Shown: piece after piece, positions 1 to 9,394 of the stretch
Layout of the letters: the number at the start of each line of letters is the position of its first letter
How positions within the stretch are numbered: position 1 is the stretch's first letter
From: an uncultured Bacilli bacterium
Lineage (GTDB): Bacteria > Bacillota_I > Bacilli_A > RF39 > UBA660
Reading direction: 5' to 3'
DNA: 38,396 nucleotides
NCBI GenBank assembly: GCA_947628485.1
Contig: CANRAA010000006.1
Location: forward strand, 1 to 38,396
Program-made: the position numbers and the translations under genes
The notes under the pieces: generated by a model
The model's database searches: none
What the model was told of the DNA's origin: nothing
The model's input: only the letters and a program-made list of their open reading frames with translations

Positions 1-77
1 CTATTTTTTTGCACTAAATTTTACATCAAAAAAGAATGACGATTTTTTATTCATCACTCCTTAATGTTTAAGAACCG

Positions 78-1601
78 TTAAATATTATTTTTCTTTTTCT
101 TATGATGTTTTTTACGATCATTTTCAAATAAATAATAAGTTTCTGTTTCATCATCTTCTTCATCATTTATTTCGGTGATAGCATTTTTATCTTCTACTTG
201 TTCTTTTACTTCTTCTCTAACTTCTTCTTTTTTTCTTTCTTTAGTTTTCTTCTTTTCTTTTGTTTCTTTTACATCTTTCTTAGGTTCTTCTTTTAATATA
301 TTGTTTTCCTTAGGTATTTCCGTCTTAACCTTTTTCCCTTTTTTACTTAACCTAATTATACAGATAAAGGCTAGGAATAAAACTACTGCTAAAGCCACAA
401 TAATATATAAATATAGATGATTAGAATTAATTAAATCTTTTACTTGGGCATCATCATATAAAGTTAAAGTATTATTAACAGTATCATAGAGATAAAAATC
501 TTTTTTACCGGTTGCCACATTCATTCCATAAACGACATAGAATTTGGAATTATCTTTATAGTTTAAAGCGGCGTGGGTTGTTCCTCCAATCATGGAAGTT
601 GCTTTAGATAAACCCGGTAAAGTTCCTTCATAATCTAAAACGACAATCTTTAAAGATGTACCTACTACTTCATTATACTTAGTATATTTACCATTTTGAT
701 AAATAAAACTTTCAACTGTACCATCTTCTTTTTTAAGACCTACTAAAGTATAGCCTAATTTATCATTACTACAACTTGGAATTTTAAAATCATTTATCTC
801 GACTTCACTATCTAGAAATAAATCCGGACAAGTATAATTTTCTCTTATTTTAATAACTGTATAGTTTTCTTTATCTACCGTAACATTAATCGGATGTTCA
901 TCAATTACTTCCGCTACTAAGGTATAAGTTTTTTCACTACCATTTTCCGCTCTTACCACAATATTTATTGTATTTGCGCCCTCCGTTACATTAACTGTTC
1001 CCGCACCTGATACAGAAGATTTACTATCATTTGGATTAGCAATAACATTAACACTCGTTGTTCCTTCTGGTACTACTACTTTATAATTTAAATTATCCTT
1101 ACTGAATGCTGGGGTGATTTCATAACCTTCGACACTTAATTCTTTTAAATCATTATCTTTAGAATAACTTGCTTCAAGTTCTTCTTGCGTAATAATATTA
1201 ATTGTTTTACTACCAGCACTTAAGGATAATTCACTAAAATCTTGATAAGCATATGCATCATACATATCTATAGATATTTTTGTCGAACCCGTTTTTAAGG
1301 CTTGGAATGTAAAAGTATATTTTTTACTTTTGGTACCCGTGGCCGATGAATTAGCCATCTTGACGCCATTACCTTCCGCTGTTGTACTAGTTAGTTGTAA
1401 ATATTTTTTATCATAACTAAGTTGCATTTCCCAACTACCAATAGGAACACTACTAGATAGGGTTACAGTAACCGTTACTTTATTTTTAACCACCACGGTA
1501 TTTGTCCCACTTATACTAATATTTCCACTCGCCGCATTAACAAGGCTTGGTAATATTATTAAACTTAAAAAGGTAAATATTAATAATTTTAACTTCTTCA
1601 T
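78..1601 (-). CDS. Surface protein: signal peptide, N-terminal cohesin-like domain, cadherin-like beta-sandwich domain, C-terminal TM helix and charged tail
   Basis: N-terminal signal peptide; 'ISISGTNTVVVKNKVTVTVTLSS..GSWEMQLSYDKKYLQLTS..' is cohesin-like; 'LSVEGYEITPAFSKDNLNYKVVVPEGTTSVNVIANPNDSKSSVSGAG' is cadherin-like beta-sandwich; TM 'LYLYIIVALAVVLFLAFICII'. Confidence 0.7.
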   Translation of the reverse strand: MKKLKLLIFTFLSLIILPSLVNAASGNISISGTNTVVVKNKVTVTVTLSSSVPIGSWEMQLSYDKKYLQLTSTTAEGNGVKMANSSATGTKSKKYTFTFQALKTGSTKISIDMYDAYAYQDFSELSLSAGSKTINIITQEELEASYSKDNDLKELSVEGYEITPAFSKDNLNYKVVVPEGTTSVNVIANPNDSKSSVSGAGTVNVTEGANTINIVVRAENGSEKTYTLVAEVIDEHPINVTVDKENYTVIKIRENYTCPDLFLDSEVEINDFKIPSCSNDKLGYTLVGLKKEDGTVESFIYQNGKYTKYNEVVGTSLKIVVLDYEGTLPGLSKATSMIGGTTHAALNYKDNSKFYVVYGMNVATGKKDFYLYDTVNNTLTLYDDAQVKDLINSNHLYLYIIVALAVVLFLAFICIIRLSKKGKKVKTEIPKENNILKEEPKKDVKETKEKKKTKERKKEEVREEVKEQVEDKNAITEINDEEDDETETYYLFENDRKKHHKKKKNNI

Positions 1602-1610
1602 GAAATCCTC

Positions 1611-3326
1611 CTAACTAATTGTGTATGTACCTAAAATACTTCTTTGAACTTGTAATAAATCTAAGGCATTAATGACACCATCTCCTGAGGTATCACCCGC
1701 ACTATCATAAACACCATCGAGATTATATGTTCCCAATAAATTTTTTTGAACTTGTAATAAATCTAGAGCATTAATAACACCATCTCCTGAAGTATCACCT
1801 TTAACCACAGCGGTTAAAGTTTCATTGGTATTGGCATTTTTAATTGTTATTTGATAACCCGTACCAATACTTCCATCAGTAACTAGATTACCACTCGCAT
1901 TTTTAACAGTTACAGCCCCACTTCCGGCAATACTTTCGATGGTTTCTTTAAGTTCACTAATTGAAGTATTGGCGACTATTCCGGAAATATTGCCTCCAGA
2001 ATAATGATAGCCACTACTCGTAACAATTGTACTAACTGCCAGTTTTGATGGATCAGTTGAAGCATTACTATCAACAGCACCATTACTGGTATTGTAATTG
2101 GTAATATCCATATTATTATAAACTGGTATATAGAAGACAAATGGACTATTTATAAGACCCGCATCATTATAAGTTTTATATGATGACTTAGACTCTTCGG
2201 ATGGGGAGTTTATATTGGTCATATATTGATGCCCATATAATTTGTTGCTTTCAGTTGGCACGACATTAAATTTTTGTAAGTAAATAGTATATTGACCTTT
2301 AGCAATATAGTTATTAGCAATTTGACTAGCGCCACCTTTAATGGCTTCGTGAACCCCATACCAATTATGCTCTTTCGCATAAGTAAGGCCACAGGTAGTC
2401 GCTCCTTTAGAAGTCGCACAACTATCACTTACCCCAAAGTTATAGAAATTGTAATAATTTTCATAACCGGGATAAACACCACTATATAAATTGTATAAAG
2501 AGTCTTTAGCTCCTAGTTCTTGTAAAACCCTTGAAGCAATATGAACTGGACTCACATTTAACTCATAACCAACATCATTCATGACATTACCTAAGTTTGT
2601 ACCTTTTTCGTAGTGATACTTATAGAATGCGGAATGGTCGATTAAATCAGAGGCTGCTGGAGCATAAGAGGAAGATAAACCAGTATCATATTTTAAATAT
2701 TCAAATTGGAAAACATAAGAATCACTTAACCAATTTCTGGGGTCCATATAATAGGCTACCGCACTAGCTGAGGCTGGATACCAAGTTTTAGAGTAAGGAT
2801 TATGACAAGTTGAGTCAACATTACTTGGGTCACTACTCGAAATATAACTTTCGCCACAGACGCTTTCTTTATTTACGGCCGTACTCCAATCAAGACCCGT
2901 GGGAATTGATTTAAATTGCCAGTTAGGATGGTCACTTTGCATTTTACATAGTCCTGGCCAATAAGTAGAAGGAAATCCGGCATTTTGCATATTTACTTCA
3001 CAATTACTCGTCGCATTTTCATTATAAACTAAAGTGGAAACAGAGACATAACTTGCACAAACATAACCCGTGGCACTTCCCTCATAATAAAGTTGATACC
3101 ACCCTTTTGAGCATCCTCCTTCATCACTATATAATTTATCACTTGTTAAGGTATATTCACTATTTTTACTTAAAGTTTTAATCGAACTATATTTAGTCCC
3201 CGGACCACTTCTTAAATAAACACCCGTTCCGGTTATTTTCCCCCGATAAACATCAGCATAACAAATATTCATATTGACTATGAATAAGAAAATAAATATT
3301 AAAATTTTAAAATATCTACTTCGCAT
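1611..3326 (-). CDS. Secreted SH3b plus N-acetylglucosaminidase-type cell wall hydrolase with two C-terminal dockerin type I-like repeats
   Basis: SH3b-like 'GKITGTGVYLRSGPGTKYSSIKTLSKNSEYTL'; glucosaminidase-like region; tandem 'GDTSGDGVINALDLLQVQ(K/R)..LGTY' at the C-terminus. Confidence 0.8.
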   Translation of the reverse strand: MRSRYFKILIFIFLFIVNMNICYADVYRGKITGTGVYLRSGPGTKYSSIKTLSKNSEYTLTSDKLYSDEGGCSKGWYQLYYEGSATGYVCASYVSVSTLVYNENATSNCEVNMQNAGFPSTYWPGLCKMQSDHPNWQFKSIPTGLDWSTAVNKESVCGESYISSSDPSNVDSTCHNPYSKTWYPASASAVAYYMDPRNWLSDSYVFQFEYLKYDTGLSSSYAPAASDLIDHSAFYKYHYEKGTNLGNVMNDVGYELNVSPVHIASRVLQELGAKDSLYNLYSGVYPGYENYYNFYNFGVSDSCATSKGATTCGLTYAKEHNWYGVHEAIKGGASQIANNYIAKGQYTIYLQKFNVVPTESNKLYGHQYMTNINSPSEESKSSYKTYNDAGLINSPFVFYIPVYNNMDITNYNTSNGAVDSNASTDPSKLAVSTIVTSSGYHYSGGNISGIVANTSISELKETIESIAGSGAVTVKNASGNLVTDGSIGTGYQITIKNANTNETLTAVVKGDTSGDGVINALDLLQVQKNLLGTYNLDGVYDSAGDTSGDGVINALDLLQVQRSILGTYTIS

Positions 3327-3482
3327 ATTATGCCTACCTTCCTACCTAATTTTATCATATTTTAGCGAATTTTAGCATAACATATATAAAATTATGTAAA
3401 AAATGTTACTATATTTGACATTTTATATCTATTAATTTTACAAAACATATATTATAATATTGTGCGAAAGAAGGAATTTGGG

Positions 3483-3899
3483 ATGAACAAGGTATTTGAC
3501 CCTATTGATATATTTTTTATTGTAATTATATTAGTTTATTTCGGATGTTTAATATCTTTTATTGTAATTTTTGTCCAAAAATACTATGATTTTGCTAAAC
3601 CTAAAGATGATACTATTGAAAAAGTAAAAACTATAGACAAAAAAAGTATTAAAAGTTTTATCTTAAGTAAAAAAGATGATAATAAGAAAGATAATAAAAC
3701 TAAATCAACAACCAAAAATAAGAGTCCAAAAAAAGATAATAAAGTTCCAACCCAAATGAAAAAAGTTCCTAAGAAAAATACTAACACCAAGAAAAAAAGG
3801 CCAAATAAAACCCAAAGTAAGAAAAATGTTAAAAGAAATTATAAATCTAACGTTTCTTATGTTCGAAACAATCCCAAAAGAAAAGGCGCATCTAAATAA
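3483..3899 (+). CDS. Small single-TM protein with Lys-rich tail
   Basis: ORF track 3462-3899; more likely ATG start at 3483 behind AAGGAA; one TM helix, basic low-complexity tail. Confidence 0.5.
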   Translation: MNKVFDPIDIFFIVIILVYFGCLISFIVIFVQKYYDFAKPKDDTIEKVKTIDKKSIKSFILSKKDDNKKDNKTKSTTKNKSPKKDNKVPTQMKKVPKKNTNTKKKRPNKTQSKKNVKRNYKSNVSYVRNNPKRKGASK

Positions 3900-4247
3900 T
3901 TAATGTGTCTTTTTACTTGCATTATTTTCTAAATGTTTTTTTAATTCATCACCATATAAACTAAAATAAATTAAATTATCTCTTACTTCACTTTCTATTA
4001 AATGATTTTCTAAATATTCCATTGGAGTTATAGCTAGATTAAAGAGCCCACTAAAAACTTCTTGAACAATACGCATGTCTTCTTCTCTTTGAAGAGTACT
4101 TTTTAAAAAATTTAGCCATTCTTCTTCTAAGCCTTCTTTAATAAGGCCATTTTTAATCGTGGCCTCATAAAATGTTTTGATATATCTTTCTTTATCAAAA
4201 GGAACTACTTCTTTCTTTTTACTAAATAAGTTAAATTTCATATTCAC
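3900..4247 (-). CDS. Hypothetical protein
   Basis: ORF consistent with surrounding gene density; no recognised domain. Confidence 0.55.
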   Translation of the reverse strand: MNMKFNLFSKKKEVVPFDKERYIKTFYEATIKNGLIKEGLEEEWLNFLKSTLQREEDMRIVQEVFSGLFNLAITPMEYLENHLIESEVRDNLIYFSLYGDELKKHLENNASKKTH

Positions 4248-4299
4248 CTCTAAATTTAAGTCTATTATAACAAAACATTTATGTTAAGACAATTATATT

Positions 4300-4848
4300 T
4301 TACGATAAATCATAATTATATACGCCATGAATTTTTAAAAGGTCCGTTTCGGTTGGCTGCTCTACTACATATTCTTTATCTTCTTTAGTTACGGTAAATA
4401 CAATTTCATATTCTCTTCTTTCCGTGGTATCTTTCATTTTATCTAATTTATAATTTAAATATTTATCTTCATCAATATTCCCATTTTCATCTTTAAATTC
4501 ATCACTATGATTTTCCATATAAATATAAGCATCATCTTGGGCTTTCTTTAAATCATAAACTTCTATTCTTACCGTAATATACGTAATATCATTATCATAT
4601 TCTTCCTCTGTTACTTGATAATTTAAATCTTTATATTGTTTTTTTAAAATATTCCGATATTTTGTCTTTTCTTCCTCTTCTAAATTTTCTTTATCAATTA
4701 CTCTTTCTAAGTCTAATAATACTTCACTATTTAAAGTTTTATATTTTTTTAAATAAGATTCCACGGCATCTTTGGCTGTATTTTTACCACAACCACATAA
4801 TAATAAACTAATTAATAGTAAAGAAAATAATTTCTTCAAAAAAATCAC
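4300..4848 (-). CDS. Putative lipoprotein
   Basis: N-terminus MIFLKKLFSLLLISLLLCGCGKN with lipobox LLCGC. Confidence 0.65.
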   Translation of the reverse strand: MIFLKKLFSLLLISLLLCGCGKNTAKDAVESYLKKYKTLNSEVLLDLERVIDKENLEEEEKTKYRNILKKQYKDLNYQVTEEEYDNDITYITVRIEVYDLKKAQDDAYIYMENHSDEFKDENGNIDEDKYLNYKLDKMKDTTERREYEIVFTVTKEDKEYVVEQPTETDLLKIHGVYNYDLS

Positions 4849-4881
4849 TTCCTAACTTTAATATGGTTAAATTTAATTTAT

Positions 4882-5514
4882 TTATACATTATTATAAGAT
4901 AATTTAATAAGTTCATAGATATTATATTCCCTATCTGTTAAATCGCCATCTAACTTTTTTAACATCTCTTGATACATTTCTTCATAATCACTTTTTAATT
5001 CTTTAAACCATTCTAAATAAATATATTTAAGCTTACTGTAATTTTTCTTATTATAAATATCCTTTATCTCAACTCTTATAAGTTTTTTAACCTTTTCTTC
5101 TTGTCTTGTATATTTAGGAATATTCTCTTTTTCTACTACTTCATAATCGATATTACTTAAACTAATATTAAACATAAATTCATTGATATTTAACTCATCT
5201 TCTAAAATTAAACTACTTTTATTTTGTAAGAGCCCTTTATCATTAAACTCTAGTCCTAAACTATTTTTCCCATCACTAATTATACAAGCATATTTTAAAG
5301 AGCCATTTTGTTTAAGTCTAGTTTTATTTTCAATTTCTTTTAAGAATTCCTCACCTACTTTTATTTTACTCATATAAAAATCATTATATATTTTACTACT
5401 TACATGATATATAGGTATTTTCTTAATATAGTCGATAACATCAAATTCATCCCATTCATAAAACATACAATACCCTTCTTGAAAATTTAATAAAATATCA
5501 TAGTAATAATCCAT
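4882..5514 (-). CDS. DUF3603-like hypothetical protein
   Basis: ORF; 'FMFNISLSNIDYEV..TRQEEKVKKLIRVEIKDIYN' resembles DUF3603. Confidence 0.5.
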   Translation of the reverse strand: MDYYYDILLNFQEGYCMFYEWDEFDVIDYIKKIPIYHVSSKIYNDFYMSKIKVGEEFLKEIENKTRLKQNGSLKYACIISDGKNSLGLEFNDKGLLQNKSSLILEDELNINEFMFNISLSNIDYEVVEKENIPKYTRQEEKVKKLIRVEIKDIYNKKNYSKLKYIYLEWFKELKSDYEEMYQEMLKKLDGDLTDREYNIYELIKLSYNNV

Positions 5515-5725
5515 TATTTCTTTTTCCCTTTCTAACTCTGTAAAGTATAAAAATCATTAATAAGAGTCCTCCTAAAAATAAAAGAGGATAAATACTTCTA
5601 ATAATAAAATAAACAAATTCGAAAAAACTATACCCCATAACTAATAAGTTTACATAGAGGAGAATAAAAAATAAACCAATTACCATTAAGATAAACGAAA
5701 TTATTAATAAAACACCATAAATCAT
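5498..5725 (-). CDS. Small membrane protein
   Basis: ORF with hydrophobic helices. Confidence 0.45.
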   Translation of the reverse strand: MIYGVLLIISFILMVIGLFFILLYVNLLVMGYSFFEFVYFIIRSIYPLLFLGGLLLMIFILYRVRKGKRNNGLLL

Positions 5726-5785
5726 CCTATATAATTTTATTTATAAATTTAAAAAAATATTATATAATTATACTAGGTGATAAAA

Positions 5786-6586
5786 ATGAATTACATAAAA
5801 TACATTATTTTAGGAATTATTCAAGGCTTAACGGAACCTTTACCTATATCTTCAAGTGGGCATATTTTCTTATTTAAAAATTTATTTAACACCGAAATGT
5901 TTAATACTTTTAATTTTGAGATAGTTTCTAACTTCGCATCTTTCTTAGCAATTTTATTTATTTTTAGAAAAGATATAATTAAACTTATTAAAGATTTCTT
6001 TGGTTATATTTTTAATAAAGAAAAAAGAGGTACTTATAAAAATGGTTTTATGTATGTTATTAAGATGATTATTAGTACTATTCCCGTTGGGATTGCCGGT
6101 ATTTTATTAAATGATTATCTAGAGGCTCATTTCACTTCTTTAAAAATATTAGGTTTTGCCTTTTTATTCACGGCTTTAATGCTTTATATTGTTCGTAATA
6201 TAAAGGGTGATAAAGAAGATGTTACTTTTAAAGATGCGATTATAATTGGTTTATTTCAAATGATTACGATTATTCCTGGTATTAGTCGAAGTGGTACGGT
6301 TTTAGTGGCTTGTCTTTTATGTAAATTAAAACGCGAAGAAGCTTTAAAATATACTTTTATGTTATATTTCCCTGTTAGTTTAGGAACGATGATACTAAAG
6401 GTTCCAGATTTAATGGAAACAAGCACTTCCCTATTACTTCCCTATCTAGGAGGTTTTATCGCTGCTTTAGTAGTTACTTATTTTTCTTACATATGGCTTA
6501 GTAATATTGTTAAAAAAGGTAAACTATGGCATTTCTCTATTTATTGTTTATGCCTTGCCTTATTTATCTTTATATGGTTTAGATAA
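5786..6586 (+). CDS. uppP: Undecaprenyl-diphosphatase UppP/BacA
   Basis: 'GIIQGLTEPLPISSSGH' and 'PGISRSGT' motifs; ATG at 5786 preferred over the GTG at 5777. Confidence 0.9.
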   Translation: MNYIKYIILGIIQGLTEPLPISSSGHIFLFKNLFNTEMFNTFNFEIVSNFASFLAILFIFRKDIIKLIKDFFGYIFNKEKRGTYKNGFMYVIKMIISTIPVGIAGILLNDYLEAHFTSLKILGFAFLFTALMLYIVRNIKGDKEDVTFKDAIIIGLFQMITIIPGISRSGTVLVACLLCKLKREEALKYTFMLYFPVSLGTMILKVPDLMETSTSLLLPYLGGFIAALVVTYFSYIWLSNIVKKGKLWHFSIYCLCLALFIFIWFR

Positions 6587-6611
6587 CATAACATCACGTT
6601 ATGTTTTTTAT
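6587..6611 (+). terminator. Rho-independent terminator after uppP
   Basis: AACATAAC-ATCAC-GTTATGTT followed by a T-rich tract. Confidence 0.6.
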
Positions 6612-7499
6612 TTGCTTAAGTAAACAACTTGTTACAAATTGATCTTCCAAAATATTGATGCAAAAAGTTTTATAACCAATTCTGTTTATAGAAGAACCAC
6701 AGTGATAGATGGTATTATCATCTAATATAAAATACCTATCATGAAAACTATTATTGAATATTACTTTTAAATTATGATATTGTTTGTTATATTTCTCAAT
6801 GTCTTGTTTAGTTAATAAATTATTTGATTTAGTTATTATTACAACATCAATGTTATCTAATCTTTTTATGATATCTAAAACACTATTATCGGCATAACCA
6901 TCTATTATAATTAATTTGTTCTTTGCAAGTTTAAATATATCCTGTATTTTAGAATAAGCATCCCATATTTGTCCATCATAATATATTTCATTTACTTTTT
7001 TATTTTCTTTAAAACTGTCAAAAGACTCTTTTAACATCTTTATATCTTCTGTATTTTTACTTATATTTTCTGCATTGATATACACTTGATTATTTATATT
7101 TTTTTGTTCTATTAAATTATTAGAAATATATTTATGCATTATAACGAAGGCTTTCATTATGGCCACACTAACTTTTGAAGCAACCTCAGTTTTTAATACT
7201 GTGGCAAGCATTGCTACTCCTTGTTCTGTAAATACATAAGGATTATATCTACGACCTCCTTTTATTATTGAGGTTTCAAAATGGAACCTCAAATTTTCAT
7301 ATTCACTATTTGTTAATTGAAAGTAAAAATCACTTGGAAATTTATCTATATTTCTTTTTACAGCTTGATTTATGGTTTTTGAACCATTAGCACATTTATA
7401 TAATTCAGCCAAATCACTATCAAGCATTACTTGGACTCCTCTTATATTATAAATTTTATTTGTTATTTCATTTTCGCTTATTATTAAGTTATTCATCAT
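6594..7499 (-). CDS. ORF6N domain protein with PLD-like C-terminal domain (copy A)
   Basis: ORF6N signature 'IYNIRGVQVMLDSDLAELYKC..FTEQGVAMLATVLKTEVASKVSVAIMKAF'; C-terminal 'LIIIDGYADNSVL..FHDRYFILDDNTIYHCGSSIN' resembles HxKx4D..GSxN. SD 'GGAGGA' precedes ATG at 7499; the ORF-track start at 7559 would translate through the leader palindrome. Confidence 0.85.
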   Translation of the reverse strand: MMNNLIISENEITNKIYNIRGVQVMLDSDLAELYKCANGSKTINQAVKRNIDKFPSDFYFQLTNSEYENLRFHFETSIIKGGRRYNPYVFTEQGVAMLATVLKTEVASKVSVAIMKAFVIMHKYISNNLIEQKNINNQVYINAENISKNTEDIKMLKESFDSFKENKKVNEIYYDGQIWDAYSKIQDIFKLAKNKLIIIDGYADNSVLDIIKRLDNIDVVIITKSNNLLTKQDIEKYNKQYHNLKVIFNNSFHDRYFILDDNTIYHCGSSINRIGYKTFCINILEDQFVTSCLLKQIKNIT

Positions 7500-7520
7500 T
7501 TTTCCTCCAATCTTTTTCTT

Positions 7521-8417
7521 AAACTTGAGGTCAAAATATTTGACCTCAAGTTTAAACATTAATATTTTAATAAAATATAAGCATTAATATCTAACACTTA
7601 TTTTTAATTGTTACCGATATGTCAAGTATATTACACGAACTAATATTTGTCAACAACTTTTTGTAACATTTTTGTAAAAAACAATTTATTTGTTTTTTGA
7701 GGTCCCAAATTGGGACCTCAAAAGACATTTTTAACTTCAATTTGTAAGTTTTTATTAAAAAATTTTTATTAAAAAACTCACCATATTTGTATTTAAAATT
7801 AACTGGAAATGCCCATTTTAACTTATAATTTTTGGTGTTGATTAATTTTTAAAATCTACTTCAACTTCGACTTTTTTATTCATTGCTTTGAGGTCCCAAT
7901 TTGGGACCTCAAAGGATTAATTCTAAATTTAAAGAAAGAATTTACATAACTAATTTTATATCTAAGTTCGAAATTATCGACCTTAGAATTATAGATAATT
8001 CTAAATCAACTATTTTTAACTTGAAGTTTCAAATTGAAACTTCAAGTTTAATAAAGTATTCTTACTACTTAAATTATTAATTTGCGGTCGCATTTTGCGA
8101 CCACAAATTTTAAATATTATGTTGATAACTTTTAGTTTTAATTTGAAACCAAAAGATTAATTGTTTTTATTTTGCTTATATATTATTGTTCTTTAAGGTC
8201 AAAATTTTTGACCTTAAAAATATATTTATTAATAAAAGTTGTTATTAATTATTGGAAATCACAAATTGTGATGTTCAATTTTTATAAACGCAAAGACATT
8301 ATTATATTTGGTTATAACTTATATTTTTAATTCTAAGGTCGCAATTTGCGACCTTAGAAATTATTTTAAACTACAAAATTATTTTTCTCAACTTGAAGTC
8401 CCAAGTTGAGACTTCAA
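7521..8417. repeat. Palindrome array A (10 inverted repeats of 25-33 bp)
   Basis: 7521-7553 AAACTTGAGGTCAAA/ATA; 7695-7723 TTTTGAGGTCCCAA/A; 7886-7914 CTTTGAGGTCCCAA/T; 7961-7987 (decayed) TCTAAGTTCGA; 8018-8048 AACTTGAAGTTTCAA/A; 8081-8107 TTTGCGGTCGCA/TTT (1 mismatch); 8192-8218 TTTAAGGTCAAAA/T; 8251-8279 ATTGGAAATCACAA/A (2 mismatches); 8331-8359 TTCTAAGGTCGCAA/T; 8393-8417 TTGAAGTCCCAA/G (1 mismatch). Arm/centre shown. Confidence 0.92.
7625..7653 (-). promoter_or_regulatory. Sigma70-type promoter for ORF6N-PLD copy A
   Basis: Minus strand TTGACA-N17-TATACT; same promoter present in copy B. Confidence 0.8.
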
Positions 8418-8466
8418 ACATATTACTTGTTTTTTGGTTATAATTTCTTGATTAAAAAAAGAAGAT

Positions 8467-9318
8467 TTATTTTCCATCTACTTCATATTCGTCTAAAAAT
8501 GATGTATACTTACCATCTTTCTTATAACCTAATATACAATTCATATTAATGTTATTAAGGGCGGTAAAAATATTGTTATCAATATTCTTTCTTTCTTTTC
8601 TTAAACTATTTATTAAGTTTTTCATAGCTTGTCTTCTTCCTATATCGTCACTATTTTCTTCTATACTACATTTTTCAAGTAAGGGACAAGCACAATTAAT
8701 GAAAGACAGACCATTATAATCTCGCCAAGCTTTAATAGCAGTTTCTTTAACTAAATATAATGGCCTTATTAATTCTAATCCTTTAAAGTTATCACTATGA
8801 AGTTTGGGCATCATAGTTTTAACCTCAGCCCCATAAAACATTGATAAAAGAGTGGTTTCAATAACATCATCAAAATGATGCCCCAAGGCAATCTTGTTGC
8901 AGCCTAATTCTTCTGCTTTACCATATAAATGTCCCCTTCGCATCCTCGCACATAAATAACAAGGATTTTCTTGATTTAACTTTTGAGCAATCTCAAAAAC
9001 ATCACTTTTAAACATTTCCAAAGGAATATTCATAATTTTAGCATTCTCTTTAATTTTTTCTTCATTTACTTTATTGTATCCTGGGTTCATTGTAACATAA
9101 TGTACATTAAATTTAATATTCCCATGTTTTTGTAATTCCTCAATACATTTAGCGAGTAAAAAGGAGTCTTTACCGCCACTTATACAAACCATAATATTGT
9201 CATTTTCTTCAATTAATTTATAATCATTGATGGCTTTAACAAAATTATGCCATATATCTTTCCGAAATTTCTTAATAATACTTCTTTCTATTTCTTGATA
9301 TTTTTCCATTATGTTCAC
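8467..9318 (-). CDS. TtcA-like PP-loop ATPase (tRNA 2-thiocytidine biosynthesis-type)
   Basis: PP-loop 'CISGGKDS', 'CYLCARMRRG', 'ALGHHFDDVIETTLL'. Confidence 0.75.
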   Translation of the reverse strand: MNIMEKYQEIERSIIKKFRKDIWHNFVKAINDYKLIEENDNIMVCISGGKDSFLLAKCIEELQKHGNIKFNVHYVTMNPGYNKVNEEKIKENAKIMNIPLEMFKSDVFEIAQKLNQENPCYLCARMRRGHLYGKAEELGCNKIALGHHFDDVIETTLLSMFYGAEVKTMMPKLHSDNFKGLELIRPLYLVKETAIKAWRDYNGLSFINCACPLLEKCSIEENSDDIGRRQAMKNLINSLRKERKNIDNNIFTALNNINMNCILGYKKDGKYTSFLDEYEVDGK

Positions 9319-9394
9319 CCCTAAACAAAAAGATTATAACACAAAATACCCTTAATAGTATAAATTTCTTTTAATTTTATATATTAATAATAAG

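Noticed and set aside
7521-8417. CRISPR array interpretation of the palindromes
   Set aside because: Repeats are not identical, spacing is irregular (about 30-190 bp) and no cas genes are present.
7521-8417. Array palindromes as ordinary rho-independent terminators
   Set aside because: Too many in succession, mostly no consistent T-tract, and members lie in a leader or upstream of a promoter.
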